A DNA stretch of 64,000 bases from Pedobacter schmidteae (GTDB lineage Bacteria > Bacteroidota > Bacteroidia > Sphingobacteriales > Sphingobacteriaceae): assembly GCF_900564155.1 (NCBI RefSeq), contig NZ_LS999839.1, positions 6,011,097 through 6,075,096 on the forward strand, given 5' to 3'. The notes under the pieces are model-generated. The model was not told where the DNA came from and did not search any database. It worked only from the letters and a program-made list of their open reading frames with translations. A program made the position numbers and the translations under genes. Of this stretch, positions 13,178 through 22,553 are shown piece after piece. Numbering within the stretch: position 1 is the first letter of the stretch; each line of letters starts with the position of its first letter.

Positions 13178-16100
13178 CTTCTTGGTGGCTGCATAGTTCC
13201 AATATTTATATCTCCGTTTGACAATTTCATCCCGCTATATTTTATTGTAACTCCATCTACGGTAATCACTCCTTTTATACTTTCTCCTGACTTGTAAAAA
13301 GAGGCTAGCTTAAGATCTTGTGAAATTGCTGCTTTAACTTTTTCTATATTTAGTCCTGCCTGTGTCAGGTATCTTGTTGCATGTTTTGTATTATTCTCTA
13401 TTGCGGGATATCCGAAGTGTATTTTGCCCTGAAGGGCTGCATACCCCTGTACACCAGCAGCTATATAATTAACCACCATCATTGGATCACTCCAACTTGC
13501 AAAAAGCCGTTTAGACACAAAATCCTGCAAATCACTTACTTTACCGGTTATTAGGTATTTAGCTTGGGCTGCCCGAGCTTCTTCGGTCTCTAGTAAATAA
13601 TGTCCCCCATTATTTAAAGTAGATTCCTTGATCATGATTCCGAATTCATTTCTCCAATGATCATTCCAACCAATCGAATTTATTTGACCAGTTCCAGGTC
13701 TGCTAGACCAATAAGCATTTTCTAAAAATTCCCCAATTCTCGCCCAAGGTACCTTAACAACATCTTCCCTACCATCATCGGTATTCACAATTGTTTGTCC
13801 GTGTGGGTTTACATACCTAGTCGTCCATGCCTCACTACTCATCCCATCAGGATCTATGTTAACCAATGGGCTATTCATAGCGTAATTATATGGTGACCAA
13901 TGCATATAATCTTCCGCTTTCGGATCTATTACATTCCACCTTCCAATCAATGGATCATAAAACCTTGCCCCATAATCCAACTGATCCAGCCCCAATTCGC
14001 TCTGCATTTCCTTCCCGTTGTACTTATACTGGTTTTGTGGACTGGCACTTAGCGCATTGCCAGGATTCATCTCCATCCCAAAAGCATAATAATCCTGCAC
14101 CTGTACAATATCCCCGTTACCCTTTATCGTAGCTCGGGTATTGCCCAAATGATCCTTCAACATATACTCGTAAGTATAATTGGTATCCGGCAATGCCCTT
14201 CCTTCTTCGGTCTGGATAAAATCAATAGCACCGTTGTTGTATTCAATCCCGCCTACATAGTCACGAATATTGATACCAAATACCTTCTTCAGTTTTCTAC
14301 CTGTAGCATCATAAACGTAGTTGATTGATTCTCCGGTACTGGCTTTGGTAATAGTTTGTGGCAGGTTCAGGTAATTGTAACTGATCGTTATTCCCTTTCT
14401 GCTGTCTGATTTCTGATTCCCGTTCTCATCATAATCGTAAGCACTGCTCTGAGCTGCCGAACCAACGTCCGATACCCCCCAGAGTTTATTGCCTTTTATG
14501 CCTGAATTTGTATAGCTGTAACTCAGATCATTCAAATAACCTGATACTGCATTTTTACGCTTCAATGAAGTAATATTCCCCATCACATCGTACCCCAGTT
14601 CTTCATTAAATTTATCCGTTAAGCCGGGAGTAGTATACCCAGCTTTCTTCAAACGGTTCAGCTTATCATAATCGTAACTGTAGCTTTGAAGCTGCTGGCT
14701 TAAGCCAATTCCTCCAGGAACTTTGGTTTGCCAGCTCAATGATCCGATATTTCCATTAAAAGCATCTGGCTTATTGGCATAGTTCAGTTCCATACCAAAA
14801 ACCTTATTTGAAGTGACATTATTGGGATCGTTAATTCTACTCATCCAGCCTCTTTCGTTATATGCGTAAGAATTCTGCTGAATAAAGGTAGCTCCATTAT
14901 CTATACTATGCAAATCTTTGTTCAGCAACTGACCAATTTCATTATAGGTCAGTTTACTCAACACCACTTCCTGCTGCTCGTTGATGGATTCCATGGTGGC
15001 CAGTTTCCGGCCCATGTGGTCATATTCGTAACGGTTGGCAATAGTGGTGGCTGGGCCTGTGGCGCTGGCTGTATGCGTGCGGGTACTGGCCGTCAGTTCT
15101 CCTGCAAAATTCCAGGTATTGTCGGTAATGTCTTTTCCACCCAGATGGTTCTCTGCAGCGGTGCGGATCACCCGGCCTTCTTTATCATAATAGTTTACAC
15201 TTAAGTAGCGGGTACTGCTGTTGATCAGGTACACAAAGCCACCGGTTTGCAAGCCTTTGGTCCTTGCCGCCTGCATTTGCGTAACCCCGTCGGGCGGAGG
15301 GAAACTATTTCCCGGAAAATCATAATTGTCGTAATAATTGATGCTGTAATAATGGGCAATGGTTTGAGGGAAGGAAAGGTTATCGTAACCCACTCCTGTA
15401 CTTACCCGGCTTTCCCAAAGATTGGTCTGGTTGTTTACAGTAGTTTGCAAACCTCCCCTTGAAGTCGTATCACTATACAGTCCGGTCATTACCACTCGTC
15501 CCAGCGCATCATACTTGGTAAATAACCACTGACCCGCGTTCTCTTGTACCGCATCCCGGCTCAAGACCAGCTGATCCAGTTTGTTATAAATCATTTCTTC
15601 CCAGCCTTTGCCTGGAATCTGCTTTTCTATCAACCGTTTACGGCCATCGTAATGGTAACCATAAATAAATTGTTTAAAGGTATCATCTGCTTCTGTAAAG
15701 CTACTTAACGGACTTTGCCCGTTTTCATTCACTGCTGGCGGCAATACATACCGCAGGTTCCCCAGGTCATCGTACACATAATAGGTAGAATGGGTAACCT
15801 CCCCGGTATTGAATGTCCTTTTTAGGACCACACGGCCTTCCAGGTCTTTGAACTCTTCTGTTGTACCTGACTTTCCATCGGCAGCCACCCAGTTTTCGTC
15901 TTTGCTGATCTGCTTATATAAACGGCCGGGAGCGTAATTTGTAGTTCCCGTTGCCCCATTTGAGGTCACCGTCCAGAGCTTTACTTCATCTGTAATATTG
16001 GTACTGTACTCCATTTTCTGGCTATGGCCGGCATTTAACTGCCAGCTCGCTCCGGAGGCCCCCTGCTCCAGCACCCGGTTCAGCGGCGATGCTTCAAACC

Positions 16101-16737
16101 GGGTTTCACTAAACGGGAAAGCTGTTTTTACAATTCCATTAGGCTGTTGTGGATCTGTAATCCCAGGTGGATTGTAAAACAGCCCCAGCCCTTGTCCAGA
16201 GCTTAAAGCGTTAGCCTTATAGGTCCCATTGCCTGTTCCGGGATCTACATAGGGCAGGTATTTAAATTGTTCTCTTCCAAAGGCATCATAAGCCACAGGC
16301 TGCACCACATCTTTAAATGCAGGGCTACCCTGCACGGTTACAGTTTGTAACGGTCGTCCCAGACCATCAAAATACTGAACGGTTTGGTTCACCTCGCAGG
16401 TGCTGCGCCCGGTTTGATTGACATCGGCATCGGTAACCACCCCAGGTATCTTAAATATTTTCGTACTGACGTAATTCTGATTGGTACTTGGGATACCAGC
16501 AAAAGGTACACATTTCTGAAAGCTTGCCCCTGTAAAAATCCTGACTGTCTTCCCCGCCGGAATGTGGAAACCATCTAGCAGAGTAACACTATTGGTAGCC
16601 TTAATCTCCGTTTGGTTATTGTAAGTGTTTAACGTAATATTGGGTTGCTGAGCATTCGCTTTTCCAAATACGCTCACCAAACAAATTGTTACATATTTCC
16701 ATGCCATTTCTGGCCTTAAATTCAGCTGTTTTTTCAT
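13174..16737 (-). CDS. DUF6443/RHS-repeat polymorphic toxin, with variable C-terminal domain
   Basis: This protein has 1187 residues. Its signal peptide ends near KANAQ (about residue 30). A DUF6443-type region follows (KIFKIPGVVTDADVNQTGR; VQYFDGLGRPLQTVTVQGSP), then a long YD-repeat stretch (YDxxGR, YxYDxxG units). The RHS core spans about residues 862-966 (DHLGNTR, DYYAFGMEMNPGN, YNGKEMQSELGLDQLDYGAR, YDPLIGRWNVIDP, NIDPDGM). The final 221 residues are the variable toxin region; its last 70 (KHATRYLTQAGLNIEKVKAA, then GVITVDGVTIKYSGMKLSNG) recall small BECR-type RNase folds, but I am not sure. RHS shells encapsulate and deliver such C-terminal toxins to rivals. The gene is 11 bp after the partner 16749-20021 and overlaps its candidate immunity gene. 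Confidence 0.8.
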   Translation of the reverse strand: MKKQLNLRPEMAWKYVTICLVSVFGKANAQQPNITLNTYNNQTEIKATNSVTLLDGFHIPAGKTVRIFTGASFQKCVPFAGIPSTNQNYVSTKIFKIPGVVTDADVNQTGRSTCEVNQTVQYFDGLGRPLQTVTVQGSPAFKDVVQPVAYDAFGREQFKYLPYVDPGTGNGTYKANALSSGQGLGLFYNPPGITDPQQPNGIVKTAFPFSETRFEASPLNRVLEQGASGASWQLNAGHSQKMEYSTNITDEVKLWTVTSNGATGTTNYAPGRLYKQISKDENWVAADGKSGTTEEFKDLEGRVVLKRTFNTGEVTHSTYYVYDDLGNLRYVLPPAVNENGQSPLSSFTEADDTFKQFIYGYHYDGRKRLIEKQIPGKGWEEMIYNKLDQLVLSRDAVQENAGQWLFTKYDALGRVVMTGLYSDTTSRGGLQTTVNNQTNLWESRVSTGVGYDNLSFPQTIAHYYSINYYDNYDFPGNSFPPPDGVTQMQAARTKGLQTGGFVYLINSSTRYLSVNYYDKEGRVIRTAAENHLGGKDITDNTWNFAGELTASTRTHTASATGPATTIANRYEYDHMGRKLATMESINEQQEVVLSKLTYNEIGQLLNKDLHSIDNGATFIQQNSYAYNERGWMSRINDPNNVTSNKVFGMELNYANKPDAFNGNIGSLSWQTKVPGGIGLSQQLQSYSYDYDKLNRLKKAGYTTPGLTDKFNEELGYDVMGNITSLKRKNAVSGYLNDLSYSYTNSGIKGNKLWGVSDVGSAAQSSAYDYDENGNQKSDSRKGITISYNYLNLPQTITKASTGESINYVYDATGRKLKKVFGINIRDYVGGIEYNNGAIDFIQTEEGRALPDTNYTYEYMLKDHLGNTRATIKGNGDIVQVQDYYAFGMEMNPGNALSASPQNQYKYNGKEMQSELGLDQLDYGARFYDPLIGRWNVIDPKAEDYMHWSPYNYAMNSPLVNIDPDGMSSEAWTTRYVNPHGQTIVNTDDGREDVVKVPWARIGEFLENAYWSSRPGTGQINSIGWNDHWRNEFGIMIKESTLNNGGHYLLETEEARAAQAKYLITGKVSDLQDFVSKRLFASWSDPMMVVNYIAAGVQGYAALQGKIHFGYPAIENNTKHATRYLTQAGLNIEKVKAAISQDLKLASFYKSGESIKGVITVDGVTIKYSGMKLSNGDINIGTMQPPRR

Positions 16738-16748
16738 GAGATCAAGCG

Positions 16749-19700
16749 TTATGGTTTATAGTGATAATTGTAACTTTTGATGATGTTCCCGTCCTGATCT
16801 TTGATGTGTTTTAACCGTTGGAAACTATCGTATTCGTAATAAGTAGTCATACCTTTGGCATCCGTCTGACTGGTTACACCGACCAATGGCTTGTAGCTAT
16901 AAGTACTAATCTCTGCATGTGGTAATCCCACTTTTAAATCGGCTACAAATGCATCAATGGCAGCTTTGTCAGGATAGGATAAGCTAAATGCATCAATAGC
17001 ACTTGCTCCTTTAATACTTTCGATAGAACTGTAATCAGCATTTTTAATTTCTGCAATTGGAGATTGTCCCCGATAAGCCCACAGATAGTTTATTTTAGTT
17101 CCATTTTCGCTTGAAAGACTTATAGGGTTACCTCTACCATTATACAAATGATATCTCAATCTCGTTTCATCTACTCCCTTAATAATATCTCTGCTTTCAA
17201 CTGCCCCAGGTAAAAAAAGCCCACTAAAGAAGTTCGAATAATTGGTTCTGGTGAGTGAAACCAGTTGACTATCCTCATATATAGCTTCCTCCACAACGGG
17301 GGTTAAAATATTTGCAGCTATCATTTGAGAATATACTCCATTAGGGTCTTTACCCATGGCAATCATTTCAGCAGGATAGCTTTTAACTATAGACTTATTT
17401 TTGTTTCTGCTTGTAATTGAATTAATTACATTTGGCTGTAGATGTTGACTGTTATTATATGTATATAATACCTTACTTTTAATTGCCCCTACTGAATCTG
17501 GAAATTCTCGGGTAACGGTAGAGTCTAAAACTACCCACCTTGAGTTATGGGTATATTTATACATCTCATATCCTCCAAACTCTTCACTAGTTGGTTGTGG
17601 GTATTCAAGGTGAAAACCATAATGTTTGTCAATCACATAAGCCGGAACAGTTTTACTAATTGCATTGCTTACCGAATAGTGATTATTGACCTGCTTGATT
17701 TTAGTAAATCCTCTTTGATCATATTTAAAAAAATTGGTTTCTTTTTCAAGGCCATTTAAATAACCGGTATTTGAGTATTTGTCACCTAGCCTAAGCAGGT
17801 CGCCAACCAGTCCAACGGAAAAACGGTCCTTATCTACTGTAAAAAGATGCTCTATCCCACCGTTTTCAAAGTTATCGCCGCCCAAACTTTCCGTTACTGC
17901 CGAATACTGGACACTTGATTGTCCATAGCTATAAATGCTTTTCTGAGAATGCGACGCCAAAATCAGATTCTTACAAATGAAATAACTGAATGCAATGGTA
18001 CAAGGATTTAACAAACTATTTGCACTCCTTAAATATACCGGGTCCTGAAACTTGACACCAGAGGATTTACTCAAATCGCTCAAAGAAGCATAATGATATT
18101 TTTTTATTAATGGAGCTTGTCCATTTCCCGGATTAGTAACCAATCTACTTAACCTCAAGCCTCCAAGCGGCTTATTGACAGGAATCTCTCCAGGATTTCC
18201 AACAGGATAATTGATATAAAACGTTCCTGGGATTCCATCATACAAAATCTCCATTCTCAAATAATAATCAGTATTTAATGACAAGCCTGTTATATTCTCC
18301 GTAACCTGTTGCCCAAGTTTTAACATCCTGCTAAAAACAACCGAATTGTCCGATGCCTTAACAATTTGCACTTCCATCAAATCTAAATTTGGATCTATAC
18401 TGGTGCCCCCTCCGCCAGGGATAAGCATCCCCGCAAACACACTCACCATAGAAGGATGATCATAATTAATTTGAAAGGCTGAAGAAGTTTTAACAAATGG
18501 TAAGGTGGCTGAAGATGTACCCCGTAGTGTAGTTGAAGAAGTTGGAATAGGGGTAGCTTCTGTTGTAGCATAAGTATTTGATTCATAAATCAAAGTATCA
18601 GATCCCCCACCCGGATAAGTAATATGGGTTAAAATTCCCTTTTTAGCATATTCACTATCAACTGATCTATCGGCCGTAGCACTGGCGCCAAAAATATTAT
18701 GCACATAAGGATCGTCTTCTATACTGGCAACAAAACTGAAGTTGTTCTTCCCGTTATAAAAACCATAGTGATCCTGCGAAAAAGTGAGTCTTTGTGGTAG
18801 TCCCTGAATATCATTGTAACTAAAAGTATGTACTTTTTCTTCAGTTGCTGATGTTCCTTTTTCCCGTAATGAAATCAGAAATGGTCGTTGCTTTAAAGTT
18901 TCATCCCATGGTAGGTACATATTATTTCCTGTAGTAGCTACAGCATAAGTATACTCGAACAGGTACTTATTAATCAAAGAGCCTGACTCCTTAATCTCAA
19001 TTCCATTCAAAAGTTTATCTCCAGGTATGTCATTTCTACTCTGATAAATAAAATCAACAGTAGTGTTATCATAATAAATCTGGCTTAGTCTTTTACCTTG
19101 TGAAACTGTGATATGACTGGCACAATAAGTTGTTTGATTAGCATTACATTGGTTAGCACAAGACGCAGATTCGGCATTGGCATAATTATCTGATTTTAAG
19201 ATAGATTGAGAGATCCCGATATAATAACCGAAACTACAATGGTCATAGGCAAAATTTATAGACTCAAAATTGGGAAGAGTTATTGACGTTAAATACCAGG
19301 AGGTTACGACAGGATTTACGACAGGATTAGGAGCATTCACGTAACAATAGCTCTCCGTATAACTGTATTCTTTGTCTGTAAATGAATAGACAACGCCGTC
19401 GGGAGCGGTTATAGTAATATTGGGATTAAGCACTGATGGAAAATCAATTTTTAAACCCGAATGTGGCATAACAACGGGCTGTCCATTACTGTCTATGATA
19501 AATTTGCCCGAATAACCATTAAAATTAAAAATATATTCATCGGGTTCTCCATCCACATTGGTAAGCGTAGCCATCTCATTCAGATAATTTAACATATCCT
19601 TATTTAAAGCAGTCCCCTCATTTGGTGGGTATTTTCTTGTTGCATATTCGTCTGGTTTGCCATTAACGTTCCTGATAATTACTCCGCCAGCATTCAATAC

Positions 19701-20021
19701 CCAGCTTTGGCCTGTTCGCGATGCAACCTCATCTACCTTTAGGCCGTTTGAGGAGTACTTTAGGTTAATTGGCAATGAAAAATTTTTCTTTTCTACCTTG
19801 AATAATGGAATAGAAATTTGCACAGTCCCTGTACTCAATCCAACTTCAGGTGAATTATAACTAATCAAGGCATGGGACTGAGGAGACGGAGGTAAAATAA
19901 TAGGAGGTGTTATTTGTCCAAAAGAGAGGCTGACTTTAACCAGTAAAATACCGACGACTAATATAATTTTATACCTTTTCTTAATTATTAATGTCCATTT
20001 CATTAAATTTTGCTTTTTCAT
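16749..20021 (-). CDS. Large secreted RHS-partner protein with terminal YD repeats
   Basis: This protein has 1090 residues. After an N-terminal basic and hydrophobic signal (possible inner start at residue 7, MKWTLIIKK), cleavage is likely near LSFGQ (about 36). The first part has the SPEVGLSTGTVQISIPLF and LPINLKYSSNGLKVDEVASR pattern with GQSWVLNAGGVI, typical of the N-terminal shell section in Bacteroidetes RHS systems (SpvB-like). The C-terminus ends in YD-type repeats (TDAKGMTTYYEYDSFQRLKH; YNYHYKP). It lacks an RHS core and toxin. It precedes the DUF6443/RHS toxin gene by 11 bp, so the two are probably coproduced, one forming part of the delivery shell. It starts about 45 bp after the conserved hairpin copy C. 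Family call good, division of labour inferred. Confidence 0.75.
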   Translation of the reverse strand: MKKQNLMKWTLIIKKRYKIILVVGILLVKVSLSFGQITPPIILPPSPQSHALISYNSPEVGLSTGTVQISIPLFKVEKKNFSLPINLKYSSNGLKVDEVASRTGQSWVLNAGGVIIRNVNGKPDEYATRKYPPNEGTALNKDMLNYLNEMATLTNVDGEPDEYIFNFNGYSGKFIIDSNGQPVVMPHSGLKIDFPSVLNPNITITAPDGVVYSFTDKEYSYTESYCYVNAPNPVVNPVVTSWYLTSITLPNFESINFAYDHCSFGYYIGISQSILKSDNYANAESASCANQCNANQTTYCASHITVSQGKRLSQIYYDNTTVDFIYQSRNDIPGDKLLNGIEIKESGSLINKYLFEYTYAVATTGNNMYLPWDETLKQRPFLISLREKGTSATEEKVHTFSYNDIQGLPQRLTFSQDHYGFYNGKNNFSFVASIEDDPYVHNIFGASATADRSVDSEYAKKGILTHITYPGGGSDTLIYESNTYATTEATPIPTSSTTLRGTSSATLPFVKTSSAFQINYDHPSMVSVFAGMLIPGGGGTSIDPNLDLMEVQIVKASDNSVVFSRMLKLGQQVTENITGLSLNTDYYLRMEILYDGIPGTFYINYPVGNPGEIPVNKPLGGLRLSRLVTNPGNGQAPLIKKYHYASLSDLSKSSGVKFQDPVYLRSANSLLNPCTIAFSYFICKNLILASHSQKSIYSYGQSSVQYSAVTESLGGDNFENGGIEHLFTVDKDRFSVGLVGDLLRLGDKYSNTGYLNGLEKETNFFKYDQRGFTKIKQVNNHYSVSNAISKTVPAYVIDKHYGFHLEYPQPTSEEFGGYEMYKYTHNSRWVVLDSTVTREFPDSVGAIKSKVLYTYNNSQHLQPNVINSITSRNKNKSIVKSYPAEMIAMGKDPNGVYSQMIAANILTPVVEEAIYEDSQLVSLTRTNYSNFFSGLFLPGAVESRDIIKGVDETRLRYHLYNGRGNPISLSSENGTKINYLWAYRGQSPIAEIKNADYSSIESIKGASAIDAFSLSYPDKAAIDAFVADLKVGLPHAEISTYSYKPLVGVTSQTDAKGMTTYYEYDSFQRLKHIKDQDGNIIKSYNYHYKP

Positions 20022-20067
20022 ATTGCATCAAATTATCTCATTACTCAATTATCGGATGAGACAATAT

Positions 20068-20108
20068 TAAAAAAGCAAAGGGCAACCAGTTTGCCCTTTG
20101 CTTTTTTT
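20068..20108 (-). terminator. Leader hairpin, copy C
   Basis: A 12-bp perfect stem (20074-20085 with 20091-20102) and flanking A and T runs match copy A almost base for base, including the AATATTAAAAAAGC on one side and GAAAATATTTT on the other. It stands about 45 bp before the start of the RHS partner gene at 20021, too close to leave much room for a promoter between them, so it probably lies within the leader transcript. Confidence 0.7.
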
Positions 20109-20211
20109 CTGAAAATATTTTCAAATAATTTTTTACGCCTCAAAAACAGGCTTTAATCAATATTCAGAATTGATTTTTAAACCTTACCCACACTAAAAAC
20201 TGACTTTGCAC

Positions 20212-20250
20212 AAAAAAGCCGGGACAATAGTTTGCCCCGGCCAATTTTTT
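20212..20250 (-). terminator. Intrinsic terminator after the HTH gene
   Basis: A GC-rich stem (GCCGGGACA at 20218-20226 with TGCCCCGGC at 20233-20241, one mismatch) is followed on the minus strand by six T residues. It lies 40-75 bp after the stop of the minus-strand HTH gene 20290-20637 and separates it from the RHS operon. Confidence 0.7.
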
Positions 20251-20289
20251 TCTTCTTAAAAATGGTGTTTGTCTTACAAAATGTTCATG

Positions 20290-20637
20290 TTAAACAACCA
20301 TTCCTAACAGAGACACTTGCTCAAGAAGATCAGGTAAAAAACACCAGACTAAAACCAATGGAGAAAAGTACTTCTTCAATGCTTCATCGATAGCTTCCGT
20401 TACTTCTTCCTTCTTACTGCTTTGAAATTTAAAATCGCAGCTCCCAGGCTGGGTGTACACATAGCTTTGCTTGGAATTGTCAAACCATATCGGTGCATCG
20501 CAATCCTGTCGCATTTTTTTGATAACGTACTTAACCTGTCGGGCTGAAACCCCCAGCTTTTCGGCAAGACTATCAACTGGACCGGTGTTTTTTAGGCATA
20601 TCAAATCATTGAGCCTTTGATAGAGTGTTAACTTCAT
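20290..20637 (-). CDS. Small HTH-domain DNA-binding protein
   Basis: This 115-residue protein starts MKLTLYQRLNDLICL. Residues about 5-50 form a winged or simple helix-turn-helix of the HTH_11/DeoR type: LICLKNTGPVDSLAEKLG then VSARQVKYVIKKMRQD, with a following strand pair (APIWFDNSKQSYVYTQPG). Such short HTH proteins are common in Bacteroidetes. The last 25 residues are unexpectedly hydrophobic (YFSPLVLVWCFLPDLLEQV), so the C-terminus may be a membrane-proximal helix or an altered reading frame. It is encoded just upstream of the RHS operon but separated by a terminator, and it could control that operon. Target unknown. Confidence 0.6.
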   Translation of the reverse strand: MKLTLYQRLNDLICLKNTGPVDSLAEKLGVSARQVKYVIKKMRQDCDAPIWFDNSKQSYVYTQPGSCDFKFQSSKKEEVTEAIDEALKKYFSPLVLVWCFLPDLLEQVSLLGMVV

Positions 20638-20855
20638 GTAGAGATTAATTTATAGTAAATTTTTTAGCCTTTTTACCGGCTAATACTAATGCTTAGTTAA
20701 GCATCATTTTTCAAACCTCCCAATGTCTTATACGAAATACTCCCACACTAGGACAGAAAGCTCAATTGCCGATACCAAAAGAGCCGGAGAACCATGATGG
20801 ATTGGTATATATTTAAATACTAATTTTTGACTACTTATTAATTTATTCCCTAATA

Positions 20856-21575
20856 ATGATTTATAAATGCATTATAATAGACGATGAACCACACTTTACC
20901 CAATTGATGGAAGAATACATTCAGGAAATACCTGAACTAAAGTTAATTAAGACATTTAACGATCCGCTAAAGGCTATTGCTGAAATGGCCGGACAAGAAA
21001 AGATTGATATTGTTTTTCTTGATATCAATATGCCTCATATTACAGGTATTGAACTTGCACCTTTTCTTAAAAAAATAAGCTCTTTCCTGATTTTTATTAC
21101 CGGCCATGCACAATATGCTGTAAAAGCATTTGATCTGGAGGCCGATGACTTTTTATATAAACCCTTTAGATTGGAACGATTAAAGCAGTCTATTAAAAAA
21201 ATAGCAAACAAAACTCAACACGTACAAAACAGCAACGTTGATGAGTTGTTTTACATGAAAATTGCCGGTTTTCCATCCAGATACATTAAGTTTCTCTATA
21301 AAGAAATTATTGCCTTTGAAAGTGATAAAAACTATATTAAAATTTATACGCCAAACAATTGCCATAGGGTATACCTCGGCCTAAAAGACGTAGAAAAACG
21401 ACTTACGGGAAGGTCTGATTTTATAAAAATCCAGAGGTCGTTTATCATTTCCAAATCATTTGTTGACCAGGTAGATCACAATGTTGTAATTATGAAGCAC
21501 AGCAATCTTCGAATTACCATAGGTAAACATTACAGGGATATGCTTTTTGAATACCTTGAGCACAACAAGTTTTGA
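20856..21575 (+). CDS. LytTR-family response regulator
   Basis: This 239-residue protein has a receiver domain (about 1-120) and a LytTR DNA-binding domain (about 132-235). The acidic pair D9/D10 (IIIDDEP), phosphoacceptor D56 (IVFLDINMP), T82 (FITGH) and K102 (YKPF) are all in place. The LytTR part has YIKFLYKEIIAFESDKNYIK and DFIKIQRSFIISKSF, the usual features. LytTR regulators bind direct repeats in promoters and usually pair with a 5-7-helix or LytS-like histidine kinase. None is encoded here, so it is an orphan in this window. It is one of only three clear plus-strand genes in the window, and is convergent with the esterase gene (5 bp between stops). Confident by family; regulon unknown. 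Confidence 0.85.
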   Translation: MIYKCIIIDDEPHFTQLMEEYIQEIPELKLIKTFNDPLKAIAEMAGQEKIDIVFLDINMPHITGIELAPFLKKISSFLIFITGHAQYAVKAFDLEADDFLYKPFRLERLKQSIKKIANKTQHVQNSNVDELFYMKIAGFPSRYIKFLYKEIIAFESDKNYIKIYTPNNCHRVYLGLKDVEKRLTGRSDFIKIQRSFIISKSFVDQVDHNVVIMKHSNLRITIGKHYRDMLFEYLEHNKF

Positions 21576-21580
21576 GGTTG

Positions 21581-22399
21581 CTATCCCTTCCTGTTAAAAA
21601 AACCGTTAAAGTACATCAGCTGATATTTGATGGCATTTGCCCAGTACTCCCAGGTGTGCGCGCCTGGCCGGACGATAAAGTCGTGCGGAATATTGTTGTA
21701 CATCAACTGCTCATGCAATTTGATGTTTACATTGTAAAAGAAATCATCTTTACCGCAATCGATAATCAGGGCCAGGCGATTGGGCACCAGCAAATGGGTC
21801 ATATTTACAATGGTATTTTCTTTCCATCGGGCGGCGTTCTGGTCATAATCGCCCAGCCTTTTGGCGATGTTCCAGTTTAGGGGGAAAGGTGTAATGTCAA
21901 CCCCGCCGCTCATGCTTCCCGCAGCGCCAAACACATCCTGGTGGCGGAAAGACAAGTACAGGGCACCATGACCACCCATACTAAGGCCGGTTATGGCCCT
22001 GGCTTTGCGGTCTCTAATGGTTTTATAGTTTTTATCGATCCAGCCGACCAGCTCGGTGGCCACATAGGTTTCGTATTTCCATTCCGGGTCAACCGGGCTG
22101 TCAAAATACCAACTGGTTACATTGCCATCCGGACAAACAATGATGGTTTGAAAATCGTCGGCATACTGCTGTATGGCAGGTACCTTTTTTATCCAGCCGA
22201 AATAGCTATCACCCGCACCATGCAATAAGTACACCACCGGCATATTTTTCCCCTGTGCATAACTGTCGGGCGTAATTACCACGGCCTTGATGTTTTTTTT
22301 CATCGCTGCACTATAGGTTAAAACGGTATCTACCTTTGCGGCATAAGTAAGTTGTACACCAAGCAATAATGCCAGGCTCAGGAATAGCATTCTTTTCAT
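21581..22399 (-). CDS. Secreted putative esterase (esterase D/acyltransferase type)
   Basis: The start at 22399 (MKRMLFLSLALL) gives about 272 residues; three further codons upstream from 22408 also fit. A signal peptide ends near TYAA. The alpha/beta-hydrolase fold of the PF00756 esterase family is seen: YLLHGAGDSYFGW (oxyanion region), nucleophile elbow GLSMGGHGAL (Ser about 140), acid residues in IIDCGKDDFFY, and catalytic His in RPGAHTWEYW (about 248). Family members hydrolyse acyl or feruloyl esters on polysaccharides or act as acyltransferases such as antigen 85. The substrate is not predictable. The protein probably acts in the periplasm. It is monocistronic, convergent with the LytTR gene. 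Confidence 0.8.
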   Translation of the reverse strand: MKRMLFLSLALLLGVQLTYAAKVDTVLTYSAAMKKNIKAVVITPDSYAQGKNMPVVYLLHGAGDSYFGWIKKVPAIQQYADDFQTIIVCPDGNVTSWYFDSPVDPEWKYETYVATELVGWIDKNYKTIRDRKARAITGLSMGGHGALYLSFRHQDVFGAAGSMSGGVDITPFPLNWNIAKRLGDYDQNAARWKENTIVNMTHLLVPNRLALIIDCGKDDFFYNVNIKLHEQLMYNNIPHDFIVRPGAHTWEYWANAIKYQLMYFNGFFNRKG

Positions 22400-22553
22400 C
22401 ATGATCATTTATTAGTGCAGGTACCAATGGCCTCGGTCATTTGAGAACTTATTAGGTTGCTATTTCAAATAAAGACATTTAAAGCGTTTTATTAAAATGT
22501 TTTACCAAGTTTTTTAAACTATTAGCAAACCACCTCCTAAAACAAACTTTCTG

